This document shows, piece after piece, positions 17,017 to 27,049 of a DNA stretch of 64,000 bases. Under the pieces are notes generated by a model. That model saw nothing but the letters and a program-made list of their open reading frames with translations, had not been told where the DNA came from and did not search any database. The position numbers and the translations under genes were made by a program. The stretch is from Drosophila pseudoobscura (taxonomy: Eukaryota > Arthropoda > Insecta > Diptera > Drosophilidae): NCBI RefSeq assembly GCF_009870125.1, contig NC_046680.1, forward strand, positions 4,650,001-4,714,000, read 5' to 3'. Positions within the stretch are counted from its first letter, which is position 1, and the number at the start of each line of letters is the position of its first letter.

Positions 17017-19604
17017 TCATGCGGTCACACTAAGCAACTGTGGATGCGCACTCCATTTGAATTTCTGTTGCTGCTTTGTTTGCTGGCGGTTTACTTGTTC
17101 CTGAAATGGCTTTGCTGTTAATTTAATTTGGATTAAAAAACACCATGTCCACACACCTCTGTCAGTCATAAACAGGCACTTTACCACCTCCACCAAGGGG
17201 TATTCCAACAGCAGTGCTACAAAGGCCGCCACCGCATGAGTCAAAACGAACACGACCACAACATTGGCGAACTAAACAACAAATATCTCTGTCAAATGGT
17301 TAATTTAAATAATAAATGCACTAACCAAGGAGAAACTAGTCACGTAGACCGGCTGCCGGAAGTACCCGGCCACGACGCGCAGAACGACAATGTGCCAGAG
17401 GAAGACTTGGAAGGAGATCCGCGCCAGGGGTCGGAACACTGGCAAGGTGCAGAATCTATAGGCGATACCTACCACCAATCAGTGAGAGATAGTTAGTGGA
17501 ATAGGTTTGCTTCTCTCAACCACCCACCTCCCACTTTGCTGCACATGAAGTAAACGAATCCCCCGCAGATCAGGACCCACAGATTCCTGTACAGGCCCGC
17601 ATAGAGGGCCAGCCACAGTGACGGCTTCTCAAAGTCGTGCCTTATGAATATATAGCCCGAGAGGAGCAGAGCCAAGGCAGCCGGAACCAGCAGCCACAGG
17701 CCCAGCTCGTACTTTCGTTGTCCCCGATAGACAACGGCATTGTTGCGCTGCTTCAGGTAGAGGGTTCCGCATACGAAGCCCAGCAGATACCCGGCCAGAT
17801 TGGTGTAAAAGGGCGGATATATCTGGTAGAAGGTGTCCGATTGTCGAAAGTACAAGTAGCGATATGTCCTAAAAGAATAACATGAAACTGTAAACGGTCA
17901 CAAAACGAGAACCGAAAAAACTTACTCTGGTCGCAGGTGGTAGACGGCGTCCAGTTTCAGGAGGTATGTGAGCAAGGCAGGCACACCGAAGGCCAGCAAG
18001 AAGAGAATGACGTAGATGGGTTTTACCAGCATTGGATGCCTGAAAGGACACTTGAGTGTGTGCAGATCATACCACTGAAGCTCTAATACTTTTTTCCGAT
18101 GATAATAACGATCAGGAAGAGCTCAAAGAGCTGCATGTCTGCCGCCAAGTACCAGGTTTGATGGGAGCACTGCAAGGAGAACAGTCTTATGAGATATTCC
18201 AGGACAGGCTCAGGTGACAGAGTACCCACACTGTCCTCCAGCAAATGGTTATTCACGAAGAAAACATTCTTCCACCAGTTCTCGCGGCAGAAGACTCGCT
18301 CGGCCTCCGTCAGGTGCCGCCAGAAAGGTCCATTCTGCAGGCGGGCCAGGAACGAGCCATTGAACAGGATCAAAGCCAGGAGCGAGGGCAGTAGTCTAAA
18401 GTACCTGTAGAAGAACACCCGAAAGTAGACTCCGATGCATTCCCGGATCCCCGACTTTGCGTGCACCAGCTGCCGATCGGTGAAGTTCACATAGAGTAGA
18501 AAGCCGCTTATCACAAAGAAGATCTGGATGAATACGCTGCCGTTCTGGAAGATCGACGTCTCGAATCGAAATAGGAACTGCTCGTAGAACTCTGGATTCT
18601 CAATCTGCACCGTCATAAAAACCATCAGCGTGTGGCCCAAGATCACAACAAACACTCCGATCACTCGGAAGGCATCGAAGAATCGAATATCGCGTGCAAA
18701 ATCGCTGCCATGGGCCAGGGTCAGGCGATAATAGTTGCGCACCAGCGAGAAGGAGGTGAGCAGCTGTTCCCCTATTAAGATGAAGCCATACTAGTGAGAA
18801 TGCACACCTCCAGTGAAGGCACTACCTACTACGATGCTGCAGGCACTGCTGATAGAAGAGGTTGCCCGCCTGGGAGTCGTGCTTGCTTAGACGATGATCG
18901 TAGAGGGTAGAGAATACAGTGATCAGCAGGATTACAGCTATAAGAGCGTAAACAGTCAGATCGAGGACATCTGCGAATAGAACAGTGAGTGTTAATCCAC
19001 TTTGGAAACTCTGTGCAAGTGTGAGATACTTGCCGTGCGGCAAGCTTTCGCCCGACTTCACGCAATACTCGATGAGGCTGCGCACACGCAGGGAGTATTT
19101 CTGGCTAAATTCCAGATTCAAACAGCTATTGACCAGTGGATCGTTGAGCAGGCGCTCTGGCGCAGAACGTCCATGCACTCTGGAATAGTAGGAGCTCAGG
19201 TCCTCATCCAGGACCCCTCCCTCGTACAACTGCTGAAGATCCAGCTGACAGCGCTCCAGGCAGATACCCCTGAAGAGCCGATCGTGCCGAAAGCGATGCT
19301 TGACATCACGGGAGAGACCTTCGATTTGCTCCCACAGAGTGGAGCTGGCATTTGGCACGATCTCGGCATAGACCAGGCAGTAGGTGTGGGAGTCGCTTTC
19401 CAGGCAGAGATCGTAGTCGTCCAGCTGATACAGGGCGGGCATCCGCTTGTATAGAGTCACTAAGGATTATCCTTCCCTCGATTATCCTTCTATAAAAGCG
19501 GTAAACGGCCACTTACTATTGAACTGGTCAGAGGAAACGATAGCCTGTCCCCATCCTAGGCGGAGGGAGGCTAGAACAAATATAGACTGCAGCAAGCGGA
19601 GCAT
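17017..19604 (-). CDS. NRF-6-like acyltransferase-3 membrane protein (CG9447-like)
   Basis: A member of the fly family with an N-terminal NRF domain and a C-terminal acyltransferase-3 multispan domain ('nose resistant to fluoxetine' type). The family is thought to act in lipid or drug transport in epithelia. Eight exons on minus: 19517-19604, 19034-19459, 18833-18970, 18090-18771, 17926-18039, 17528-17868, 17326-17468, 17017-17271. Phases are consistent throughout, giving 728 aa. MLRLLQSIFVLASLRLGWG is a signal peptide. The Cys-rich luminal NRF domain follows (about 35-170), then TM helices starting with VYALIAVILLITVF. The acyltransferase core has RFFDAFRVIGVFVVILGHTL with the family His. 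Exon 2 to 3 is best explained by a GC-AG intron of 63 nt; reading through keeps the frame but inserts 21 residues. Synteny beside coro supports CG9447. The catalytic substrate is unknown. Confidence 0.9.
17022..17032 (+). promoter_or_regulatory. Ohler motif 1 match inside the 3' end of the acyltransferase CDS
   Basis: Plus-strand CGGTCACACTA fits YGGTCACACTR exactly and overlaps the last codons (Ser-Val-Thr-Ala) of the minus-strand gene. No plus-strand gene is visible just downstream, so the function is doubtful. Confidence 0.25.
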
Positions 19605-20023
19605 CTTGGGTGTGTTCCACTAAGCACTCCAAGATCAACTATTGTGAATCTTTGATCGATTGGTGATACAGAGTCACCGATTGCATGCTCATCTTTCATG
19701 CATGGGTAAGCTCTCCCAAATGTATTTCTATAAATTACTTGGAGTTGACGAAAACAACTATTAAGTGTCGCGCGATTATCTTTATTTTATTATTTTAGCA
19801 TTGAAGCTAAGTGTAGCCCAAGTACCAGCAGATAGTTCAGTGCCTTCATGTCGTAAAGTACGTGTCATACGTACCATTGAATCTGCGAGGGACTGGATTA
19901 ATATTTGGCAAAGCTTTATTAAAAACGGTGCTCTTACATGCTGAGATAGTAAAAATGCTTGTGTATGTTTAAGATCATTGATCTTGTGCAGTCTTAAGTT
20001 TTAGTTTGGTCTGAAGATCAGAT
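19605..20023. other. Intergenic, tail of Spn42Da and upstream of the acyltransferase gene
   Basis: No coding exon is seen. It holds the promoter side of the acyltransferase gene and, at 19915-19920, a minus-strand AATAAA that can end the longest Spn42Da transcript (exon D). Confidence 0.5.
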
Positions 20024-20160
20024 TTAAAGTTTTAAAAATTTTCCAGCAAAGAGAACTGTCCGGTCCTTGTTTATGATGTAAAATTTAAATGGATGCTCGG
20101 CATAAAAGTGTTTGGAATCTGGCTGGATCCTGGGAATCCGGGAACGCATCATCAACATAC
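20024..20160 (-). CDS. Spn42Da: Spn42Da terminal exon D: Arg-Ser loop
   Basis: A 137-nt exon, the same length as B. The loop reads [13 protein letters not shown], so P1-P1' is probably Arg-Ser (trypsin-like target). The C-terminal strand is [20 protein letters not shown] and the exon ends FLKL. It is farthest from the body and uses the poly(A) signal at 19915-19920. Confidence 0.85.
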
Positions 20161-22371
20161 CTGTAGATGCATATGACAGTGGGGTCTCGTAGTATCGGAA
20201 TGGCATTAAATTTTATGGGTGTGGGTGGGTTAGCAGCTCAAAGTTTTAACAATTTTTCAGAAATGTCTGTTTTTGTGTAATGTAATGTATTACTAATGTG
20301 ATAGTTAAATGGATGATCGACATATATTATATAAGCGATTGGGGCCTGCCTGGGTCTGGTGAATCGAATTAATCACCATTGTTATACCTGGAAATGGAGA
20401 AGTAACACAGGACTCGCATGCTTAAATGGCCACTAGGTTATAGTAGCAATGGAGTGTGTACACAGTTTAGATCTTTGTCTGTTTGCCGGCAAAGAGAATG
20501 GTCGAATCCTTGTTGATAATGTAATAGTTAAATGGATGATCTGCATAGAATCGAATGGGTTCCGGCTGGAACATAGGCATCGAACACATCATCATTACCA
20601 TTCCTGAAAAATGGAGCAGAAAGACAGGACGCACATGATTGAATGTATTGCATTTGTTGGGATGTTAGAAAATGAAAGTCGGGGCTCGCACGATTATAAG
20701 TGGAAAATGGCAGTAGTCGTTGCTGGTTAATGAATGATTCTAAAGATGGAATTTGATTAATATATTATTTCCTAAATTTTCCACTAATTTCCAGTTGAAC
20801 AATGCATAACCCTAACAAAGGAACCCGGACACAAACAAAGTTCGAGGAACTTTTAATTTACATTAAAAATAGCTGCCTTTATTGATTCCACATTGAATGA
20901 GATTCTATCATAGCTCGTTGTGCGCTGCACCGGACTCAGAGGCCATCTCCTGGGGCCGCACCACAGAGCCCCAGAACAGGGGAAGGTCCGCTCGATGGAC
21001 CAGAGCATAGATGAATGGATGATCGGCATGGAACTCAATGGGTTCCGCTAATGATACAATACTGCGCTTCATTCGGACCACGGCGCCTGTGGGGAAGATG
21101 CGAGAAGACAACACAAGAGACACGGATGAAGAAGTGCGACACAGGCATGCAAAGGATGGAATGCGAGTTCGGTGATCAATTATGGAATGTAAATGGGATT
21201 GGATTAGCACTCACCAGTTGCTGCTGCCGCCTCGGTGCCCTCCTCGTTAACATCGATGAATGCTTTGTGGATGATGGCCGACACCTTCAACTGCTCGGGA
21301 CTCTGAAGCATTTTGTTGAATTCTGCATTGTTGCCGAACATCTTGGACATGCCCAGCTGGTGAGGGAGAGGGAACAACAGACATTAGAACCTGCTTGAAA
21401 GCTGCTATTAAAGATTTCGATTCCCACCTGCTTGAATACCTCAGACAGCTCCACCTGGAATTCTGCCCTGAACTTGGGCAGTTTGACCACCACCTCGGTC
21501 TTCTGCAGCGACTGGGTGATCACCGACAGCAGCGTTCCCCGTAGTTTTTCCTCCAGTGCCGGCAGGCCAGTCCTGCTATTGGGCAGAACAACCAGCATGG
21601 ACAAATCCGAGTCCGCGTAGCCCAATTCCAAGGCAGCGGCACCCAGGTCGGGCAGATCTGCATAGCGGAATTTCTTCTTCAAGTTCATCATCGGTACCTT
21701 TGTGCTATGCTCCTCGTTCAGGTGGAATAACTCCTGCTGAGTGGCGTGCTGGGGGAACTTGTGCTCCCAGGTGCCCTTGAAGTGGATGGCATTGACCAGG
21801 ACCAGGCGCGAGTTGGCGTCCAGGGCGCTAGACGGCACCAGGTCCTTGATCAGATTATTGGTACTCTGCTCCACCCACGCGTTGATGGTGCCTGCAGCCT
21901 GTGCGCTCTCGGCAAAGTTTACGCTCTGCGCTGCCGAGAGGAACTCCTTGGTGAGCAGCTGGTTGAACTCCTCGCGAAGCGGGTATCCCTGCATCACGAA
22001 GATCTTGTTGGCTATGTGCAGGATCTGGCTCTTCTCGTAGGCGGCCAGCACTTGGTGGAAACTCTGGGCTATCTTTGCAGCGTCGCTCGAGACCAGTCCC
22101 AGGCCTCGGTCCAGCTCCGCGGCCGTCTCCCCCTCGGCTCCTAGGCGGGCCATGGCCGCGCAGGTCTGTATGGAGAAGGGGGAGAAGACCAGGTTCTCGC
22201 CAGGCTTCAGCAGCGACAGCTTCTGGTACACGTTCAGGGAGAAGATGGCCAGCCGGCGTGAGAATTCCACTTCTTTGGTTTCTGGCATCGTGACGTCACT
22301 GGTGGTCTGGACCGGCTCGACGAACGGAGAAAGGGTGATGGTAAGGAAGAGCAGCGAGGGCAGCCAGCAAG
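20024..22371 (-). CDS. Spn42Da: Serpin with alternative reactive-centre-loop exons (Spn42Da / Spn4 ortholog)
   Basis: A serine protease inhibitor whose target is switched by alternative 3' exons, as known for D. melanogaster Spn42Da. The common body is exon 21428-22371 plus exon 21215-21356 (142 nt), ending in the hinge [10 protein letters not shown] in phase 1. It is spliced to one of several terminal exons: A 20908-21086, B 20467-20603, C 20238-20397 (broken), D 20024-20160. The body starts at an acceptor (22371) in the middle of a hydrophobic signal sequence ([16 protein letters not shown]). The exon holding the upstream ATG was not found; it must end in phase 1. An internal ATG at 22288 ([13 protein letters not shown]) would give a cytosolic form: 393 aa with exon A, 379 aa with B or D. 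Serpin signatures [13 protein letters not shown] and the DHPF strand are present. Confidence 0.92.
20238..20397 (-). pseudogene. Spn42Da: Spn42Da alternative loop exon C, decayed
   Basis: The acceptor TTTCCAG is intact and the exon starts in the same phase as B and D (GITMVINS). After about 30 codons this frame stops at 20305. The conserved VDHPFNYHI motif sits in another frame, and the usual LLFAGK strand is eroded. At least one frameshift therefore separates the loop from the C-terminal strands. Splicing to it would give a serpin without strands s4B/s5B. Confidence 0.75.
20467..20603 (-). CDS. Spn42Da: Spn42Da terminal exon B: loop with Cys at the likely P1
   Basis: A 137-nt exon behind acceptor TTTTTCAG. 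The loop reads [13 protein letters not shown], followed by [20 protein letters not shown] and stop. Aligned with exon D ([10 protein letters not shown]), Cys stands where D has Arg, before Ser. There is no ER-retention tail. The frame is open and the phase fits the common body. Confidence 0.8.
20908..21086 (-). CDS. Spn42Da: Spn42Da terminal exon A: furin-type loop with HNEL tail
   Basis: The acceptor TTCCCCACAG joins in phase to the hinge and reads [11 protein letters not shown]: a furin/proprotein-convertase site R-x-K-R at P4-P1 followed by Ser. The exon then has [11 protein letters not shown] and ends in His-Asn-Glu-Leu, a KDEL-like ER retrieval signal. D. melanogaster Spn42Da isoform A is known to inhibit furin in the secretory pathway and ends HDEL. 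A minus-strand AATAAA lies only about 25 nt after the stop (20878-20883), so this isoform can have its own short 3' end. Confidence 0.9.
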
Positions 22372-23442
22372 CTGCAAGGGAAAGAGTGGAATGAGCTTTG
22401 ATTTCATATGAAGATTTGTATACAATATTTATGTAATTTTTGTGAACCGATGAGTCACCTCCACAAATGTTCGTCACTGTTCCACTACGTTTTGCCGTCT
22501 CGATGGGGATTTACACGACTCTTTTATCTGAAATATTTACTGCGTCCGCTAACTGTTGATTTGAGCTTTCTCCAGTACCGCCCCTCTTCTTTATTTTCGA
22601 TTTGTTTGCTTTTGTTTTCTTTTGTCCGCTGCCCGCACGCTCTTGGTTCCAAATGAATGGCGCTCTCCGAGTGCTCATCGATTTTATGCTTTTATATCTG
22701 GCCACACCACAACAACAATTGGTTCTCTTGCCGCTCACATCCAATATATGCATGTGAATATATCCAAAGTATACTAACACAAGGTGGTGCATTCCCAGAA
22801 AGCTCTCTTGGACATTATGCAAGTTGGTGTATTAATTAACATTATTTAATAATAGTGATAATAAAACAAGTCATTTTTTAATTTTGATTTCACAGCTCCA
22901 CAAAACACATCTATTCCTTACTGCTTCTCACTCGCATCAAACATGGCGTCTAAGACCAGAAAAGAGGGAGTACACACCCTTCCATAATTGTATCATGCCT
23001 ATGACATCACACCAAAACTAAATAAACTGGTTCTTCTCTTTATATTTACATCCACTGCTAGTTCTCTTAGCTCTGTAACTTTAATCAACGCGCACTGTTC
23101 TCTTCTCTCGTAGCTCTCTTACCATTTAATTCCACAGGTCTATGCATTCTCCAAGGTGTACTTTTCTAGCGCATTTAATCAACCTATTTCCACAAATGTA
23201 CGTTCCATACTGACTCCAGTGTGCTCTTATCAGCCCAAGCCTGGTTCTGGCACACAGCGAGCTCCGCTTAAATATTTCTAGAATGCTGATAAGAAAACAA
23301 ACCCCAATGTTTGTTTTTTTACTGTTTCGAAAATACTATCGCGTAAACAATATATGTAACTCTATGCACCTTTAAAGATTCGAGTTGTATTCTTATTTCA
23401 TTAATTTTAGAATAATAATTTATGATAGAATAATAATTTATG
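22372..23442. other. Upstream region of Spn42Da (5' exon not identified)
   Basis: The first exon(s) of Spn42Da must lie here or further right. A strong minus-strand donor AAATG|GTAAGA occurs near 23124, but its phase does not match the signal-peptide frame, so it can only be a leader exon. No other coding sequence is seen. Confidence 0.4.
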
Positions 23443-24695
23443 TTACACCCCAGCCGTCACGCTTCCCACAAAGAGGATGCCATGATTGCGATCACAGATC
23501 GTATAGTAGAAGGGTCTGTTGGCGTGAAAGGCCTTTGGTCGATCCACTGGGGTGGCGGGCAGGCTTCGCATTACCATAACAGCAGCTAGTGAGAGGAATG
23601 GAAGTGTTAGTCCGGTAGAAATTCCCTTGGGCACTCACCCGTTGCGGCGGCCGCTTCCGTTCCCACCTCGTTGACATCTATGAAGGCTTTGTGTAATATC
23701 TGGGAGACCTTGATGGCCTCCTGGTACTCCAAAATCTGGCCCAGCTCGGCCTCGTCGCTGAATATACGCTTTATGCCCATCTAAGAAACGTCAAGGATTT
23801 TACATCGACTGTTTTTCAACAAACGATTAGCCACGCTAACCTTCTTAAAGGCTGAGGACAACTCCTGCTCAAATTCGACTCTAAACTTAGGGATCTTGAC
23901 ATCAACTTTTATGAGGGACATGTCGGATGTAATAGCCTTTAAGGAGGTGGTCGGTAGCTTTTGCTCCAGAGTCTTCAGACCTGTACTTTCGTTGGGCAAA
24001 ATTATAATCATGGATAGGTTGCAGTCTGTGTATAGCATTTTGATGGCTCTTGCCCCCAGTTTGGGCAGTTCCGCATACATAAACTTGTGCACAACCTTCA
24101 TCATGGACACCTTGATGGGTTTGCCCTTCTCCAGGAAAAACTCCTCCTCGCGCGTATCCTCCTCATCGAACCTTATGGACCAGACGCCCTTAAAGTAGAT
24201 GGCATTGACTAGGACCAGGTGAGTGCTGTTGGTCAGGGCGCCCGGACTGACAATATTCTTGATGAGCTTGTTGGTCTCCTCCTCCACCCAACTGTTGATG
24301 GTCTCCGCAGCTGAGCTGCTCCCGAAGTCAATGCTCATCGGCTTGGAGTGATACTTCTTCTCCAGAATACTGGCAAACCTCTGATTGGGCTTGCACTCCT
24401 TCATGATGAACAGCTTGTTTGCCATCTTCAGAGCCTTGCACTGCCGAAAGGCAGAGAATACAGCCTCGAAGCCATCGGCTATTTTGTCCACATTGCTGGC
24501 ACTGAACCGCAGTCCCTCGTCCAGTTCCCGGGCTGTGGCCGTCCCCTCCTCTGCCCCCATGCGCACCATTGCCGCACACATTTGTATGGACAGGGGCGAG
24601 TAAATGAGATTCTTGCCGGGATTCGCATTGCTTAATTGCTCATGCAGGCCATAGCCGAACTCCTCCAGGTTCTTGGTTGCACTAGGGTCTGTCAT
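23443..24695 (-). CDS. Intracellular-type serpin (positional candidate Spn42Db)
   Basis: Serine protease inhibitor, three exons on minus: 23841-24695, 23639-23780 (142 nt), 23443-23585; 379 aa, full length. The start MTDPSATKNLEEFGYGL has no hydrophobic segment, so a cytosolic or nucleocytoplasmic location is likely. Serpin marks: NLIYSPLSIQMC, NAIYFKGVWSIRF, hinge [10 protein letters not shown], and C-terminal FHANRPFYYTICDRNHGILF. The loop reads GAAVMVMRSLPATP; alignment with the furin loop of Spn42Da puts P1-P1' at Arg-Ser. The exon structure is identical to Spn42Da. The name is by gene order only. A likely leader acceptor (TATATTCCAG) sits 27 nt before the ATG. Confidence 0.92.
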
Positions 24696-25076
24696 CGTTG
24701 TTTATCGGAGCAACTTCTTATGCTGGAATATAATGGATGGGTTACTCATTCCCAATATCTCTTTGTAGCTTTCTCTCTTTCTCCCAGCTTTCTTCCCAGA
24801 CTAGCTATCGCCTATACTAGTAGAGCCTGAATCGCTCGTCTTCTGATTAATATCAGCTGTATGTTCTCTCTCTCGCGCTGAGGCACTTGCTTCCACTCTT
24901 GGAATTTATCTAATCGAGACACAGTGCGCTCTGAGTACCGGTCTGAGTCACGATAAACACCCACACCGCTGGGCGTTAGTCAGCTTCGTACCGCCAGCCG
25001 AACACCTACCACCGAGAGCTGCACTGCTCGATTCCGTTTCCAATATTTAATTATATTTCTATCTCCTCGTCGAGAA
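24696..25076. promoter_or_regulatory. Divergent promoter region between two serpins
   Basis: Two serpin genes are transcribed outward from this stretch. It contains GATA-like sites (TTATCT near 24908, CGATAA near 24952) and an initiator-like AGTCAGCTT near 24979. From there to 25076 the plus strand is free of ATG and ends in a strong donor GAGAA|GTAAGT, so it is probably the leader exon of the plus-strand serpin. Confidence 0.5.
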
Positions 25077-25555
25077 GTAAGTAAACAATCAATCAGAGCG
25101 TCGCTGGCATGGCGCAGAGACTCGGTTATTCTCACCTGCTGAAGCCAATCAACTCTTATCAGCAGATGTCCACGACTTCTGCCTTTCATTCCCTGCCAGC
25201 AGCAATTGGCGGATTATCGGACAGTTATCGACACAAACAAATTAAAAACAGATTCCAATTTGACAGAAGTTTCCAAACACTAAGCAAAATCGAAGTTTTT
25301 TTATTATCGAGGGAGGCGACTCATCATCATATTATATAGGTAGTACACACATATGTCGCCCATGAGACAATTTCACATCACGATATCATATTGGCTATAT
25401 GGGACAAAAATTAATTCAAAGTATTTGAAGGTGATTTCGACTATCGGTGCCACAACCATCCATCTATTGCTGAGAAGCTCATTGACATTCGAAAGTGAAA
25501 AAATACACCAAATTGATTTTAAAAAGTGGGATGAAATATATTTTTGTACTTGCAG

Positions 25556-26899
25556 ATGACGCTGGCCGAGGATAGCAGAAATCAGTTTTCTCGGGAACTG
25601 GTGGATGCCATCACCAAGAATGTTCTCCAGCAGAGTAGCCAGCCAGGCGTCAACACAGTCTACTCGCCGGCCTCCATACAAAGCTGTCTGACGCTGGCCT
25701 TCATGGGGGCATCCGGATCGACGGCCGAAGAGTTGCGGAAGAGCCTGCACCTGGGCCCGGGCGACAAGGCGCACATTGCCCGATCCTTTGGCGAGTTCTG
25801 GACAACCAACTGCCACTACGGCGATAGGGGACCCCTTCTGAAGTCTCTGAACCGCTTGTATGTGAACGAAACACTGGAACTGCAACCGGAGTTCAATGTG
25901 TTTGCCTGGGACTTCTTTAAGTCCAAGGCAGAGCCTGTAAAGTTCTCCGACGCCGTGGCCGTGACGGGGCAGATCAACTCCTGGGTAAAGGAGCAGACGG
26001 AAGACAAAATCAGAGAGCTGCTGCAGGCCGATGCGGTCGACCAGGACACGAGTGCGGTGCTCATCAACGCTCTGTACTTCAAGGGCAAATGGAAGAAGCC
26101 GTTCACTCCCGAGGTCACGCAACAGGACGACTTCTTTTTGAATTTGCGAGACAGCGTTAAGGTGGACATGATGTACCAGGAGGACAAGTTCAAGTACGCC
26201 GAGCTGCCCCTCTTGCAAGCACGGGCCGTGCAGCTACCCTACGAGAACTCGAACATCTCCATGCTGATCATCTTGCCCGACACTACGTGCGGCATACTAG
26301 ATCTGGAGGAGCGCTTGAAGTCGGTGGATCTGGCCGATATTGAGGGGGCCATGACCTTGGATGATGTCGATATAGCCTTGCCCAAGCTGACCATCGAATT
26401 CGATGTGGATCTCAAGAACGTACTCAATCAGGTGAGAAGAGCGTGCCCCGTCTGATGATCCGAACTGATCTGATGTTTTTCGGTAGCTGGGGATATCGGA
26501 GGTATTTGGCAACGAGGCCAATCTGGACGGACTCTTCACCACAAAGACGGGGCAGAAGATCTCGGCGGCCAAGCATCGCGGATACATCAGCATCAACGAG
26601 GCAGGGTCTGAGGCTGCGGCCGCGACATGTGAGTTGATTTTCCCCTATTCCGGCAATGACGTTTCCAGCTAATTGCTTATGCTTACATGCTTCCCCTTGC
26701 AGTCATGAAAATTGTGCCGATGAGTCTGAACATGAGCAAGAAGCTGTTCAAAGTGGACCACCCATTCGTTTTCTATATACGCTGCAGCCAGGCGGTCTTC
26801 TTCGCCGGTCGCGTCGTCTCCCCCAGTGATCTGAAGAGAGAGTCCATTGCATCACTGGACACTTCAAGTTCTGCTAATATCAGCCAAGAGAGTAAATAA
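25556..26899 (+). CDS. Serpin with Met-Ser reactive site (positional candidate Spn42Dc)
   Basis: Three coding exons: 25556-26431, 26487-26628 (142 nt), 26703-26899; 404 aa. The ATG follows an acceptor (TTGTACTTGCAG) directly, so a leader exon (about 24982-25076) lies upstream. There is no signal peptide in MTLAEDSRNQFSREL. Marks: NTVYSPASIQSCL, NALYFKGKWKKPF, hinge EAGSEAAAAT, DHPFVFYI. The loop TFMKIVPMSLN counts P17 to P1 like alpha-1-antitrypsin and puts Met at P1 and Ser at P1', so an elastase- or chymotrypsin-like target is predicted. It has a 25-residue Ser-rich tail after FAGRVVSP. The AATAAA at 26895-26900 overlaps the stop codon. Confidence 0.92.
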
Positions 26900-26973
26900 A
26901 ATCATTTGACAACCCACTCAATCGTTTCAATTGAGCTGCAGTCAGAGCCCGCAATCTTCTACTAGCTGCCGTG

Positions 26974-26980
26974 TATAACA
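26974..26980 (+). promoter_or_regulatory. TATA-like element of the next serpin
   Basis: TATAACA lies about 75 nt after the previous gene's stop and about 75 nt before the ATG at 27050. Spacing to a start near 27004 would be normal. Confidence 0.35.
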
Positions 26981-27049
26981 CGTCTCAGAGCAATCTCCGC
27001 TCTATTCATAGGCACACTCATCGGCGAACAGTTCTTTGGAGGCAATCAA

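Noticed and set aside
23020-23240. ATG-containing segment MERTFVEI as the missing signal exon of Spn42Da
   Set aside because: The phase would fit, but the donor GTTGAT is poor and the residues do not look like the start of a signal peptide.
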